From NCBI RefSeq assembly GCF_002979415.1, contig NZ_PCOT01000036.1, forward strand, positions 1 through 37,700: 37,700 bases of DNA, given 5' to 3'. The notes under the pieces were generated by a model. The model did no database searches, was not told the DNA's origin, and was given only the letters and a program-made list of their open reading frames with translations. Numbering within the stretch: the first letter of the stretch is position 1; each line of letters opens with the position of its first letter. This document shows, piece by piece, positions 24,349-32,547 of this stretch. Position numbers and translations under genes: made by a program. Origin of the DNA: Microbacterium sp. MYb72 (GTDB lineage: Bacteria > Actinomycetota > Actinomycetes > Actinomycetales > Microbacteriaceae).

Positions 24349-24822
24349 ATGCGATTCACCACCTTCGAACAAGGATTCCGCGCCGAGTTGGCGAACCGGG
24401 AGTTCGCCCGTATCGGGATGGCGGCGATGGCGATACGGACTGAGAAGCACGAGACGGCGCCGTTCTGGCGCGCCTACGATCGCCTCGAGCGGTTCAACGC
24501 CCCGCGCTACCGAGCGGCCGCCGAACGCCTCGGGATATCGGACAGCACGGGTGCCGGTGCCCGGCTGCGAGGCCGACTGGTCGGGTGGATGCCGAACAGT
24601 CTCCGTCGCGAATCGATCAGGTTCGCGTTTCCTCGCACTGTCGAGTACGTGGAGGACCTCCGCCGTCTCGCCGTGATCGGACCAACGAGCGAGTCCGACT
24701 TCTTCGACTACATGCTCAGGCAGGAAGAGCTTCAGGTGAACATGATGGAGGCGATGCTCCGGGGCCGCAATGTCGCCGCAGAGTCACTGGTCGACCGGTT
24801 CATCGGCGACGAAGGTCGCTGA
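24349..24822 (+). CDS. Hypothetical all-helical protein, possibly ferritin-like fold
   Basis: A 157-residue protein without signal peptide or membrane segment. I do not recognise the family. Two long helices with paired acidic and His residues stand out: REFARIGMAAMAIRTEKHE near residues 18-36 and DFFDYMLRQEELQVNMMEAML near residues 113-133. Between them is a basic stretch (ARLRGRLVGWMPNSLRR). Long helices with ExxH/EExQ-type spacing suggest, but do not show, a ferritin-like di-metal bundle. The start ATG 24349 has GAGGAG seven bases upstream. It stands between the 21-bp hairpin and the convergent amidase gene, so it is either its own transcript or produced by readthrough from the adhesin gene. 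Confidence 0.7.
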   Translation: MRFTTFEQGFRAELANREFARIGMAAMAIRTEKHETAPFWRAYDRLERFNAPRYRAAAERLGISDSTGAGARLRGRLVGWMPNSLRRESIRFAFPRTVEYVEDLRRLAVIGPTSESDFFDYMLRQEELQVNMMEAMLRGRNVAAESLVDRFIGDEGR

Positions 24823-24912
24823 ACGTTTTCTGACGCGGTCGGCTCTGCGCATCCGCGGCAGAGGCATCCCGCTGCAGGCATCCGCGTCGCGCTCACCGCG
24901 CGCCTGACCCGG

Positions 24913-25674
24913 TCAGCGTGCGGCGAAGATCTCGCGGGCGCGGGCGACGATGTCGTCCAGCCGGGACTGCAGGTACGGTCCGGGGCATTCGGTCCCCGAC
25001 CAGGTCTCCCTGTGGCTGATGACGTGCTCCCTGTCGATCGTGAACGACACCGGCACGCCGTCCAGCGTCCTGCCATCGTAGGTCGCGAGCCACGCGATCA
25101 TCTGGGCGAGCTCCTCCAGCTGCACCGCCGTCACGGTGTAGTCCGGCGCTCCCGTGGCGTCCAGGGTCTCCACGGCCAGCGACCGCCAGTTCCAGTCGGC
25201 GCCGGTCGATGACGGCTTCGCGCCGGGGCGGATGAGCTCGAAGACGGACCCGTCGTTCCGCAGATAGAAGGTGGGCGCGGAGGAGCGCCTGTTGCAGCGC
25301 GAGAGGAAGTCCAGCTGCTCCTCGGTCGTGCCCGTGTGGTGGATGACGAAGCGGTCGATGATCGGCGTCACCGCGTGGTGGTCGCTCCCTGCGGTGTCAC
25401 GCGTCGACCGGATTGTGGGGTTCCGGCAGTCCACGAACCCGAGGGGCGCCTCGAGGCCCTTGATCGCGCGATCGTAGACGGGTTCGTACTCGGGCAGCCC
25501 CCTCGGATTGTCCGGGTCCACGGCAGGCGCCCCGCCGTCTGTGCCCGGGGGAATCGTGGCGAGCAGGATTCCCGCTGCCGTGACGGCGACGCCCGAGCCC
25601 GCAGCGATCAGGAAGCGTCGACGGGTGTGCGCCGACGGGCTTCCGTCAGGATCGTGTGCGGGGGAGTGCTCCAT
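24913..25674 (-). CDS. N-acetylmuramoyl-L-alanine amidase (Amidase_2/PGRP-like), Tat-exported
   Basis: A 253-residue exported peptidoglycan amidase. The N-terminus has a twin-arginine signal (HTRRRFLIAAGSGVAVTAAG) with a hydrophobic core and a linker rich in Pro/Gly. The catalytic domain starts at FVIHHTGTTEEQ (first Zn ligand His). It continues with FYLRNDGSVFEL and TIDREHVISHRETW (second His), and ends with SGTECPG, whose Cys is the third Zn ligand. It would cleave the bond between MurNAc and the stem peptide. ATG 25674 was chosen; a GTG at 25689 is in frame. It is the last gene of a minus-strand row (MFS, phosphatase, MgtC, amidase), 48 bases after mgtC. The stop coincides with a small palindrome (CTGACC-C-GGTCAG at 24904-24916). 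Confidence 0.88.
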   Translation of the reverse strand: MEHSPAHDPDGSPSAHTRRRFLIAAGSGVAVTAAGILLATIPPGTDGGAPAVDPDNPRGLPEYEPVYDRAIKGLEAPLGFVDCRNPTIRSTRDTAGSDHHAVTPIIDRFVIHHTGTTEEQLDFLSRCNRRSSAPTFYLRNDGSVFELIRPGAKPSSTGADWNWRSLAVETLDATGAPDYTVTAVQLEELAQMIAWLATYDGRTLDGVPVSFTIDREHVISHRETWSGTECPGPYLQSRLDDIVARAREIFAAR

Positions 25675-25722
25675 CTGCCCATCTAACACGCTCGGTGGAA
25701 TGTGTCAGATCGAGCCCCGTCG

Positions 25723-26466
25723 TCACCCGGCCTCTTCGACCGGCCACCAGCGGCTGCCGATCACCTTCGGGTCGGTGCCGACGCGGGAGATCGCACGCTC
25801 GATGACGTCCACGCTCTCCGGGTCGTCGATGCTGACCTCCGCGCGCACGTGCACCTCCGTGTTCTTGCCGTGGCGCACTCGCACCGAACGCAGGGTGAGC
25901 TCCGGGTGCGTCGCGGCCTGGAGCAGCAGGGCGCGGACCCGCTGCTCGCTCTTCTCGCCCGTCGTGACCTCGAGCACGAAGTCCTGCGGGGCGCCGGCGT
26001 CGGTGCCGTCCTCCGTCGACTCGTCCTCGGCGTTGAGTCGCAGCCTCCGGTTGAGCGCGGTGCTCAGCGGGCGCAGCAGGATGTTGGTCGCCGAGACGAG
26101 GATCGCCCCTCCGGCGGCGAGCAGCGGCATCCCGGCTCCGGCGAGGGAGCCGACGGCGGCCGCGCACCACAGCGTCGCCGCCGTCGTGAGTCCGCGGATA
26201 TTGAGTCCCTCGCGCAGGATCACACCGGCGCCGAGGAACCCGATGCCGGAGACCACCTGAGCGGCCACGCGTGTCGGATCAGCGGTCTCGCCGGGGAGCG
26301 CCTGCGAACCGAGGATCACGAACAGCGCGGCGCCGAGCGACACGAGAGCGTTCGTACGCATGCCGGCGGTGCGCATGCGCCATTGCCGCTCGAGGCCGAT
26401 GAGGGCGCCCAGCCCCGCCGCCAGAGCGGCGGTGAGGAGCAGGGCGCCCGTGTCGAGGAGGGTCAT
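25723..26466 (-). CDS. MgtC/SapB family membrane protein
   Basis: A 247-residue membrane protein. The N-terminal ~140 residues hold about five hydrophobic segments with the family signature LGALIGLERQWRMRTAGMRTNALVSLGAAL, then VSGIGFLGAGVILREG and GLTTAATLWCAAAVGSLAG. The C-terminal ~95 residues form a soluble ACT-like domain (FVLEVTTGEKSEQRVRALL). MgtC relatives are linked to low-Mg2+ growth and ATP-synthase modulation in pathogens; the role here is unknown. The start is ATG 26466, five bases after the phosphatase stop, so it is transcribed with that gene. All conserved family residues that I know of in the first two segments are present. Confidence 0.92.
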   Translation of the reverse strand: MTLLDTGALLLTAALAAGLGALIGLERQWRMRTAGMRTNALVSLGAALFVILGSQALPGETADPTRVAAQVVSGIGFLGAGVILREGLNIRGLTTAATLWCAAAVGSLAGAGMPLLAAGGAILVSATNILLRPLSTALNRRLRLNAEDESTEDGTDAGAPQDFVLEVTTGEKSEQRVRALLLQAATHPELTLRSVRVRHGKNTEVHVRAEVSIDDPESVDVIERAISRVGTDPKVIGSRWWPVEEAG

Positions 26467-26471
26467 ACCCC

Positions 26472-27263
26472 TCAGCCGGCGAGACGAGCGCGCAGGGCCT
26501 CGAGGTCGTCGTCCGACAGCCCTCCGCCGCGAAGGTACTCGGCCGACCCGCCGCGCTCGTCGATCCACGCGAACGCGGCCTCGATCGCCTGCGGGGGCGT
26601 CGCGGTGACGAGATCGGTGAGGGCGGGGACCATCGGCATACCCCAGCTCCTGGCGCGCTCCAGCATCCGATCCGCCCAGTCGCCCGCGAGGTTCGTCTCG
26701 CTCTGCACGTAGTCGGCGACCACGGCGGCGCGGTCCGCACCGGCCGCGTCGAGCAGCAGTGCCGTCGCGACGCCGGTGCGGTCCTTGCCCGCGGTGCAGT
26801 GCACGAGCACGGCGCCGCGGCTCTCGTCGGAGGGCCGTGCGACGAGCCGCGCGACCTCGGCGAACGACGCCGCAGCCGATCCGAGCATGCCCACGTAGAG
26901 ATCCGCCAGCGAGGGGATGCGCGAGAGCATCGCCCGCGCGGCCTCGCCGTCGAGATCGCCGAGGTCTCCGAGATCGCCGGGTGACGGCATCCCGGTCATC
27001 GACCCCTCGAGCAGAGGGAGGCCGACCTCGACGAACGAGCGCTCCGTGCCGAGCCGGTTGGGGGCCTCCACACGTTCGAAGTCGCTGCGGAAGTCGACGA
27101 TCGTGCCGATCGGGCTGTCGCTCAGTGTGCGGATGCCGTCGTCGGTGATGCCGGCGAGAGCGTCGGAGCGATAGAGCACGCCCGCGCGGGTGACGCCTCC
27201 CGCGGAGAGCGGCGTGCCTCCGGTGTCTCGGGAGTTGTAGGTTCCGGCGATGATGGCGCTCAC
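26472..27263 (-). CDS. Tyrosine-protein phosphatase (Y_phosphatase3 type)
   Basis: A 263-residue tyrosine/dual-specificity phosphatase of the actinobacterial PtpB-like type. It opens with NSRDTGG, then GVLYRSDAL and TIVDFRSDFER. The P-loop reads VHCTAGKDRTG, with nucleophile Cys156 and Arg162; the Lys after the Gly is typical of members that also act on phosphoinositides. An odd internal GDLGDLGDLDGE repeat lies near residue 97. GTG 27263 overlaps the MFS stop by four bases (GTGA), with GGAGG just upstream. The same frame is open through the whole antisense of the MFS gene to 28625, but that part is not coding. Physical coupling to a sugar transporter suggests a role in dephosphorylating imported compounds or signalling; this is inference. 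Confidence 0.9.
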   Translation of the reverse strand: MSAIIAGTYNSRDTGGTPLSAGGVTRAGVLYRSDALAGITDDGIRTLSDSPIGTIVDFRSDFERVEAPNRLGTERSFVEVGLPLLEGSMTGMPSPGDLGDLGDLDGEAARAMLSRIPSLADLYVGMLGSAAASFAEVARLVARPSDESRGAVLVHCTAGKDRTGVATALLLDAAGADRAAVVADYVQSETNLAGDWADRMLERARSWGMPMVPALTDLVTATPPQAIEAAFAWIDERGGSAEYLRGGGLSDDDLEALRARLAG

Positions 27264-28594
27264 GCGACCTCCTCTTTCTGCGCGGCGCTGGCCGCGGCGG
27301 TGGACCGCCCTGCGTCGTACACGTCGCGCCGCAGCACTCGGCGCAGACCCGGCAGGGTCAGCAGCGAGGCGAGCACGGCGGCGGCCGCGACGAGGTACAG
27401 GGCGGTGTAGTTCTTCTCTCCTCCGACGACGGGGTCGCTCCCGCCGATCAGCACGACGAGGGGAGCGATGGCCGGGGCAATCGACTGCGGCAGGGTCTTG
27501 GCGACGTTGAAGATGCCGAGGTACTTGCCCTCCTCGCCGACGGGCAGCGTGCGCATCGCGAGGGCGAGGTCGACCGCGTAGTAGGCGCCGAGCGCGAACC
27601 CGGCCAGCAGCGTGCTCACCCAGAACACCGAGAGGTCCTGCGTGAACGCCTTGAGCAGCAGCGACAGCGCCATGAGCAGCGCCGACCCGATGATGAACGG
27701 CGCGTAGTTGCCCCGGCGGGAGGCGAGGTAGCCGCACGCGAACGCGGCGACGAAGTTCAGCGCCGCCCCGGCGAGCGCCGCCGTGGAGGTGAGGGATGCC
27801 GCGGCGACCTGATCCATGTCGAGTCGGATCATCAGGTAGAAGAGTCCGAAGGTCGACACCACGGTGAACCCGAACTGCATGGTCGCCCGCTGCACCCACA
27901 CCAGCGTGAACATCGGCGCCTTGGCCGGATTGAACAGGAAGGCGCGGAACACCTGCGCGATCGAGCCGCGCTCTCCGTCGACCCGCTCGATCGGCGGGTC
28001 GGGGATGACGAGGCACACGATCGCGACGATGATCACGGCGACGATCGGCATCGCGAGGACGACGATCGTGAGGTTCGACGCGAAGAACGCCGCGACCAGC
28101 ATGGCGGGCACCATCCCGAGGAAGCCGATCGCGCCGAAGATGCCGGACGCCTTGGCGCGCTGCTCCTCGGGGACCTGATCGGCGAGCAGCGCGGAGAGCG
28201 AGGCCAGCGTCGCGTTGTACGCCGCCTGCGACAGCACCCAGGCGACGACGAGGACGGGGATGCTGGGGGCGACGGCCATGAGCGCGGCCGCGAGGACACC
28301 GCCGAGCACGCCGCCGATGAGCCAGGGGCGGCGTCGGCCGAAGCGACTGCGCGTGCGGTCGGAGAGGTGGCCGAAGATCGGATTGGCGACGAGGGCGGCG
28401 AGAGCGCCGAGCGCCGTGACGAGACCGAGCGCTCCTTCCTTCTGCGACTCCGGCACGAGCTGGAGCACCTTCAGGGAGAGCGAGACGACGAGCGGGGTGA
28501 CGAGAGCGCCGAGTGCGGCGAGCTCGATGAGCGCGAACAGGTAGATGCGCGACATCGGCACGCGCGTCTGCGGGGTGGGGGGAGTGGTGTGCAT
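27260..28594 (-). CDS. MFS transporter (sugar-type)
   Basis: A 444-residue major-facilitator protein with about twelve membrane helices. The loop between helices 2 and 3 reads GHLSDRTRSRFGRRRPW, the MFS signature in the form common to SLC45/GPH-like sugar carriers. A central cytoplasmic loop (DPPIERVDGERGSIAQ) separates the halves. Its start is ATG 28594, within 220 bases of the divergent GH3 glycosidase gene, and two TetR-type operator palindromes occupy the space. The likely role is uptake of the glycoside, or of the sugar released by the glycosidase, under the same repressor. It leads a row with the phosphatase and mgtC genes. Confidence 0.88.
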   Translation of the reverse strand: MHTTPPTPQTRVPMSRIYLFALIELAALGALVTPLVVSLSLKVLQLVPESQKEGALGLVTALGALAALVANPIFGHLSDRTRSRFGRRRPWLIGGVLGGVLAAALMAVAPSIPVLVVAWVLSQAAYNATLASLSALLADQVPEEQRAKASGIFGAIGFLGMVPAMLVAAFFASNLTIVVLAMPIVAVIIVAIVCLVIPDPPIERVDGERGSIAQVFRAFLFNPAKAPMFTLVWVQRATMQFGFTVVSTFGLFYLMIRLDMDQVAAASLTSTAALAGAALNFVAAFACGYLASRRGNYAPFIIGSALLMALSLLLKAFTQDLSVFWVSTLLAGFALGAYYAVDLALAMRTLPVGEEGKYLGIFNVAKTLPQSIAPAIAPLVVLIGGSDPVVGGEKNYTALYLVAAAAVLASLLTLPGLRRVLRRDVYDAGRSTAAASAAQKEEVA

Positions 28595-28655
28595 GGGTCC
28601 TTCCTCGGTCCGTGTGGTCCCTCATTGGACCAGCCGTTCCCTTCCCAGGGGTAAA

Positions 28656-28675
28656 AACTTAGTGACCACTAAGTT
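28656..28675 (+). promoter_or_regulatory. TetR operator O1 in the MFS/GH3 divergent promoter
   Basis: AACTTAGTG-AC-CACTAAGTT is a perfect 9-base-arm palindrome, closer to the MFS start. A second, slightly imperfect copy lies at 28733-28750. The regulator gene at 30577 is the likely binder. Confidence 0.7.
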
Positions 28676-28732
28676 AATTCAGCCGACGATAACGCGCGGA
28701 TTCCTCCCCGCGCAAGAGGTCGTCGAAAATTC

Positions 28733-28758
28733 ACTTAGTCGTCACTAGGTTTTATGGT
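28733..28758 (+). promoter_or_regulatory. TetR operator O2 and -10 of the GH3 gene
   Basis: ACTTAGT-CGTC-ACTAGGT (28733-28750) repeats the O1 half-sites with one mismatch and the same spacing of arms. TATGGT at 28753-28758 follows as a possible -10, so a repressor at O2 would cover the GH3 promoter. Confidence 0.6.
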
Positions 28759-28812
28759 CTACTGGAGCGGATGCCACTGCCCGCAGCCGCCGAGCCGACG
28801 AAGGACGCCGAC

Positions 28813-30567
28813 ATGACCGACACCACGATCTCCGCCGCAGAGACGCGCCTCGACGCGCTGCTCTCCGCCATGACCATCGAGGAGAAGGTCGGCAGTCTGC
28901 TCGTCGCGCGCATCGTGACCGGCGCCGGCGGCACGCTCTGGGAGGGCGCCGAGGACGAGTCGCCGTTCGGGTTCGCCCCCACCACCGCGCTGCTGCGCGA
29001 GCGCCATGTCTCGCACGTGACGCTGATGAACCCCGCCCCCGTCGCCGAGCTGGCGAGGTGGGGCGAGGCGATCCGAGGCGTCGCGGCGTCGACCAGGCTC
29101 GGCATCCCCGTCTCCGTCGCCTCGGACCCCGTGCACGGCCGCAGCCGCAATCACGACGTCGCGATGAGCGGCGGCGGCTTCACGTCGTTCCCCGAGCCCA
29201 TCGCCCTCGCCGCGACCCACGACCCCGCGCTCGTGCGCGAGGCGGCGCGGATGATCGGCGCGGAGCTCAGGGCGGCCGGCATACACATCGCACTGCACCC
29301 GATGGCCGATCTGGCCACCGAGCCGCGCTGGGCCCGCGTCTCCGGCACCTTCGGCGAAGACCCCGGCCTCGCCTCCCTCCTCGTGAGCGAGTACGTCACC
29401 GGCCTCAGCGAGTCGGGCGTCGCCGCGACCGTGAAGCACTTCCCCGGCGGCGGACCCCAGCGCGGCGGTGAGGACGCCCACTTCGAGCGCGGCGCCCACA
29501 CCGTCTATCCCGGCGGACGCTTCGACGACCATCTGCGCCCCTTCGCCGCAGCGATCGACGCCGGCGTCGTGCGGGTCATGCCCGGCTACGCCGCGCCGCT
29601 CGGGCTGGAGTACGACGAGGTCGGCTTCGCGTTCGAGCGTCGCCTCATCACGGATCTTCTGCGCGACAGGCTCGGCTTCGACGGGGTGGTCGTCACCGAC
29701 TTCAACATCGTGAACGGCATGTGTCTGCCCCGCCTCGGCGTCGAGCTGCCCGTGCGGGCGTGGGGGATGCTGGACGCCGACCCCGTGCAGCGCGTCGTGC
29801 GGCTGCTCGACGCCGGGGTCGACCAGTTCGGGGGCGAGGACGATCCCGCGCCCGTGCTGGAGGCGCTCGACCGCGGCCTCGTGTCCGAGGAGCGCATCGA
29901 CGAGTCGGTGCGGCGCGTGCTGCGCGAGAAGGAGCGGCTGGGGCTGTTCGACGATGCGGCCGCACGCGCGGCTGCCCCCGCCGAGGTCCGCGAACGCATC
30001 GCGATCCCCGCGCACCTCGCGATCGGCGAGCGCGTGCAGCGGGCGTCCGTCGTGGCGCTGCAGGGCGAGCCCGTCGCGCTGACCCCCACCACCCGCGTGT
30101 ACGTCGAGGAGATGGACACCGACGCCCTCGCCGGACGCGCGCTCGTCGTCGACGACCCGGCATCCGCCGATCTCGCGATCGTCCGCCTCGCGGCCCCATA
30201 CGAGCAGCGCGAGGGGATGCTGGAGCAGGGGTTCCACAGCGGCAGCCTGGAGTTCTCCGACGAGGAGGTCGCGCGGATCTCCGACATCGCAGCGCAGACT
30301 CCGACCGTGATCGACGTGTTCCTCGACCGGCCCGCCGTGCTGACTCCGCTCGCCGAGCTCGGGGTGACTCTTCTCGGCACGTTCGGCGTCGACGACGGCA
30401 TCCTGCTCGACGCCGTCTCCGGCCGTGCCGCGACCACCGGGCGTCTGCCGTTCGACCTGCCCCGGTCGATGGCGGCGGTGGAGGCCTCGCGGGAGGACGT
30501 GCGCTTCGACACGGCCGATCCGCTGTGGCGCTTCGGGCAGGGTCTCCGCTGGCCGAACATCTCGTAG
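28813..30567 (+). CDS. Glycoside hydrolase family 3 protein (beta-glucosidase-like)
   Basis: A 584-residue GH3 enzyme with no signal peptide, so it is probably cytoplasmic. The barrel domain (~1-330) contains SVASDPVHGR, FPEPIALAA, the substrate-binding KHFPGGG (Lys208-His209), EDAHFERG and the nucleophile Asp296 in VVTDFN. A five-stranded sandwich domain covers ~365-575; a fibronectin-III tail is absent. The opening part resembles actinobacterial exo-beta-glucosidases with KHFPGGGPQ. ATG 28813 has AAGGA eight bases upstream; ATG 28771 would add 14 residues. It is divergent from the MFS gene and nine bases ahead of its tetR. Together they form a glycoside import and hydrolysis unit induced by its substrate, by inference. 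Confidence 0.9.
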   Translation: MTDTTISAAETRLDALLSAMTIEEKVGSLLVARIVTGAGGTLWEGAEDESPFGFAPTTALLRERHVSHVTLMNPAPVAELARWGEAIRGVAASTRLGIPVSVASDPVHGRSRNHDVAMSGGGFTSFPEPIALAATHDPALVREAARMIGAELRAAGIHIALHPMADLATEPRWARVSGTFGEDPGLASLLVSEYVTGLSESGVAATVKHFPGGGPQRGGEDAHFERGAHTVYPGGRFDDHLRPFAAAIDAGVVRVMPGYAAPLGLEYDEVGFAFERRLITDLLRDRLGFDGVVVTDFNIVNGMCLPRLGVELPVRAWGMLDADPVQRVVRLLDAGVDQFGGEDDPAPVLEALDRGLVSEERIDESVRRVLREKERLGLFDDAAARAAAPAEVRERIAIPAHLAIGERVQRASVVALQGEPVALTPTTRVYVEEMDTDALAGRALVVDDPASADLAIVRLAAPYEQREGMLEQGFHSGSLEFSDEEVARISDIAAQTPTVIDVFLDRPAVLTPLAELGVTLLGTFGVDDGILLDAVSGRAATTGRLPFDLPRSMAAVEASREDVRFDTADPLWRFGQGLRWPNIS

Positions 30568-30576
30568 GGTTCTAGG

Positions 30577-31191
30577 GTGAGCAGCTCCGAGTCCTCCACC
30601 GACGTCGACAAGCGCGTGGCCCGCGGTGACGCCCGACGCACGCGGATCCTGGCGGCAGCCACCACGGAGTTCGGGCGCAAGGGGTACGAGAGCACCCGCA
30701 TCGCCGACATCGCACGCGCCGCCGGGGTGACGGATGCCGGAGTGCTGCACCACTTCGCCACGAAGCACGACCTGTTCATGGCCGTGGTCGAGCGCCGCGA
30801 GGAGGTCTACCAGACCATCACGCTGCCGACGGATTCGGTGCGCTCGCTGTTCGACCAGTTCATCGAGGCCGTGCGTCGGGCCGCCGAGGAGCCGGAGCTG
30901 CTGCGCTTCCGCGTCATGCTCACCGGTGCCTCGCGCATCGCGGGGCACCCCGTCGAGGGCAGAGCGCAGCGCACCCTCGAAGCCGCACTCGACTCCCTCA
31001 TCCCGCTCATCGAGGAGCGCATCGCCGCGGGGGAGATCGCCAGGGGCACGGATCCGCAGCAGCTGATCCTCGAGCTGCTGGCGCTCAACGAGGGCATCCG
31101 CGATCAGTGGTCGACACTGCCGGAGCGCATCGACTACGTCGCCGTGTTCACCGCGGCCGCGAACGGACTGTACGAGCGGGTGCGCGCCTAG
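30577..31191 (+). CDS. TetR family regulator of the GH3/MFS unit
   Basis: A 204-residue TetR protein. The DNA-binding domain is clear: RTRILAAATTEFGRKGYESTRIADIARAAGVTDAGVLHHFATKHDLF. The helical ligand domain has LRFRVMLTGASRIAGHP. The start is GTG 30577, nine bases after the GH3 stop, so it is co-transcribed with the glycosidase. Two matching palindromes in the GH3/MFS promoter (28656-28675 and 28733-28750) fit one repressor dimer or dimer pair controlling both directions. The ligand is probably the glycoside or its sugar. Confidence 0.92.
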   Translation: MSSSESSTDVDKRVARGDARRTRILAAATTEFGRKGYESTRIADIARAAGVTDAGVLHHFATKHDLFMAVVERREEVYQTITLPTDSVRSLFDQFIEAVRRAAEEPELLRFRVMLTGASRIAGHPVEGRAQRTLEAALDSLIPLIEERIAAGEIARGTDPQQLILELLALNEGIRDQWSTLPERIDYVAVFTAAANGLYERVRA

Positions 31192-31202
31192 GACGCCGCC
31201 GT

Positions 31203-31490
31203 CTACGCCCCGACGGTCGAGACCCGCTCGCGGCGACGCAGGATGATCGCGCGACGAGCACGGTGCAGCACCGGCATCGCGCCGTAGATCACGATGGGCA
31301 CGGCGATGCTGACGAGGACGAGTGTCCTGACGATCATCGGGAGCGGTGCGAGGAGATCGCCGAGGATCAGATTGAGGATCGTGAGCGTGGGGAACACGGC
31401 GATCCAGATCATGAGGGCGAGCTGATGCTTCGAGGGTGGCGCGACGGCCGGTGCGCCGGGTGCGGGCGGGGTGTCGGATCGTGCGGTCAT
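31203..31490 (-). CDS. Small membrane protein, two transmembrane helices
   Basis: A 95-residue protein. A Pro/Ala-rich N-terminus is followed by HQLALMIWIAVFPTLTILNLIL (helix 1), a short loop LAPLPMIVR, and TLVLVSIAVPIVIYGAMPVL (helix 2) with an Arg-rich tail. The QLALMxWxAxxPTLTxLN pattern is the transmembrane part known from proteins next to, or fused to, antibiotic-biosynthesis monooxygenase (ABM) domains; here it occurs alone. ATG 31490 has AAGGAG eight bases upstream, while the frame is open to 31757. It follows the flavoprotein gene by 43 bases on the same strand and is probably its operon partner. Confidence 0.8.
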   Translation of the reverse strand: MTARSDTPPAPGAPAVAPPSKHQLALMIWIAVFPTLTILNLILGDLLAPLPMIVRTLVLVSIAVPIVIYGAMPVLHRARRAIILRRRERVSTVGA

Positions 31491-31533
31491 GGGAGTGCTC
31501 CTTCGGGGTCTTTCGGTCGGTGGTGCGGGTGGC

Positions 31534-32469
31534 TCAGTCGGCGGGCGCCGACGGTGAGGCGGTGCGTGCTCGGGAGAGCGCGGCCTGCAGGTCGTCGGCG
31601 ACGAGGTCGGCGTTGATCGCGATCGCCGTCGCAGAGCCCTGCCCTGCCGCGGTGATGACCTGGGCACGGGGGTCCGCGGCGTTGCCGGCGACGTAGACGC
31701 CGGGGATGGTCGTGGCGCCGCCGGTGCGCTGAACGATCCACCCGGCCTCGTCGACACCGCATCCGAGGTCTCTCAGCAGCGCGTCGTTCGCGACGAAGAC
31801 GGGGCGGACGAACAGGGCTCGTCGGGGGATCCGCTGCCCGTCGTCGAGTTCGATCGCCGTGAGCACGTCGTCGTCGATGACGAGCCCGCGGACCTCTCCC
31901 GGCTGGATCCGGACGCCTCGCGCGTCGAGCAGTTCGCGCTGTTCGTCGCCCAGAGCGGTGTCGCCGACGAAGAGGATCACATCGTCCGACCACTGGCGGA
32001 TGAGGATGGCGTGGGCGATCGCGTCCGCGTCGCCGCCGAGGACCCCGAGGGGCTGATCGCGCATTTCGTAGCCGTGGCAGTATGGGCAGTGGAGCACGTC
32101 TCTGCCCCACCGTTCGGAGAGGCCGGGGAGGAGGGGGATCCGGTCGCGAAGGCCCGTGGTCACGAGCACTCGGCGCCCCCGCACGGACGTGCCGTCGGAG
32201 AGGTCGGCGACGAACCCCGGCGTGAGGGCCACGATCGTGTCGTGGATGATCGCACCGCCGTACGCGATGACCTCGGCGCGTCCGGCGGCGAGGAAGTCGG
32301 CGGGCGGCATCCCCTCGCGGGAGAGGAACCCGTGCATGTGCGACGCGGGAGCGTTGCGGGGGTGACCCGCGTCGATCACCGCGACCCGGCGGCGGGCTCG
32401 CAGCAGGACGAGGGCTGCGCTGAGCCCTGCGGCGCCTCCGCCGATGATCAGTGCGTCGTAGTCGTTCAT
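31534..32469 (-). CDS. Thioredoxin reductase-like FAD/NAD(P) oxidoreductase
   Basis: A 311-residue two-domain flavoprotein. The FAD motif is IIGGGAAGLSAALVLLRARR at the N-terminus. The redox pair lies in HCPYCHGYE (Cys128 and Cys131). VLGGDADAIAHA corresponds to the NAD(P) half, and GVYVAGNAADPRAQVITAAGQGS is the terminal FAD contact. It resembles thioredoxin reductase-like proteins that oxidise dithiols or act in small-molecule disulfide chemistry; CPYCHGYE is the form seen in HlmI/GliT-like and other accessory members. ATG 32469 was preferred over an upstream ATG at 32538 that would cross the promoter. It is divergent from an XRE-cupin regulator over a palindrome at 32500-32517. Confidence 0.88.
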   Translation of the reverse strand: MNDYDALIIGGGAAGLSAALVLLRARRRVAVIDAGHPRNAPASHMHGFLSREGMPPADFLAAGRAEVIAYGGAIIHDTIVALTPGFVADLSDGTSVRGRRVLVTTGLRDRIPLLPGLSERWGRDVLHCPYCHGYEMRDQPLGVLGGDADAIAHAILIRQWSDDVILFVGDTALGDEQRELLDARGVRIQPGEVRGLVIDDDVLTAIELDDGQRIPRRALFVRPVFVANDALLRDLGCGVDEAGWIVQRTGGATTIPGVYVAGNAADPRAQVITAAGQGSATAIAINADLVADDLQAALSRARTASPSAPAD

Positions 32470-32499
32470 GAGGCAAGGATCGATCGACGGCACCGGTTT

Positions 32500-32517
32500 C
32501 GGCAAAGTTCGTTGCCG
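32500..32517 (+). promoter_or_regulatory. Candidate XRE operator in the divergent promoter
   Basis: CGGCAA-AGTTCG-TTGCCG has perfect six-base arms and lies 31 bases from each start of the divergent flavoprotein and XRE-cupin genes. It is centred between them, as expected for one regulator acting on both. Confidence 0.5.
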
Positions 32518-32547
32518 TTTCTGGGATGGATGGGTCACACTGACGGG

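Noticed and set aside
27264..28625. Upstream extension of the phosphatase frame to 717 codons
   Set aside because: This part is an alternate frame of the MFS gene, Arg/Pro/Ala-rich; the real start is GTG 27263 with a GTGA overlap and GGAGG.
28759..30948. Minus-strand open frame of 729 codons
   Set aside because: Antisense of the GH3 and tetR genes; the composition reflects reverse-complemented GC-rich codons and no family is recognisable.
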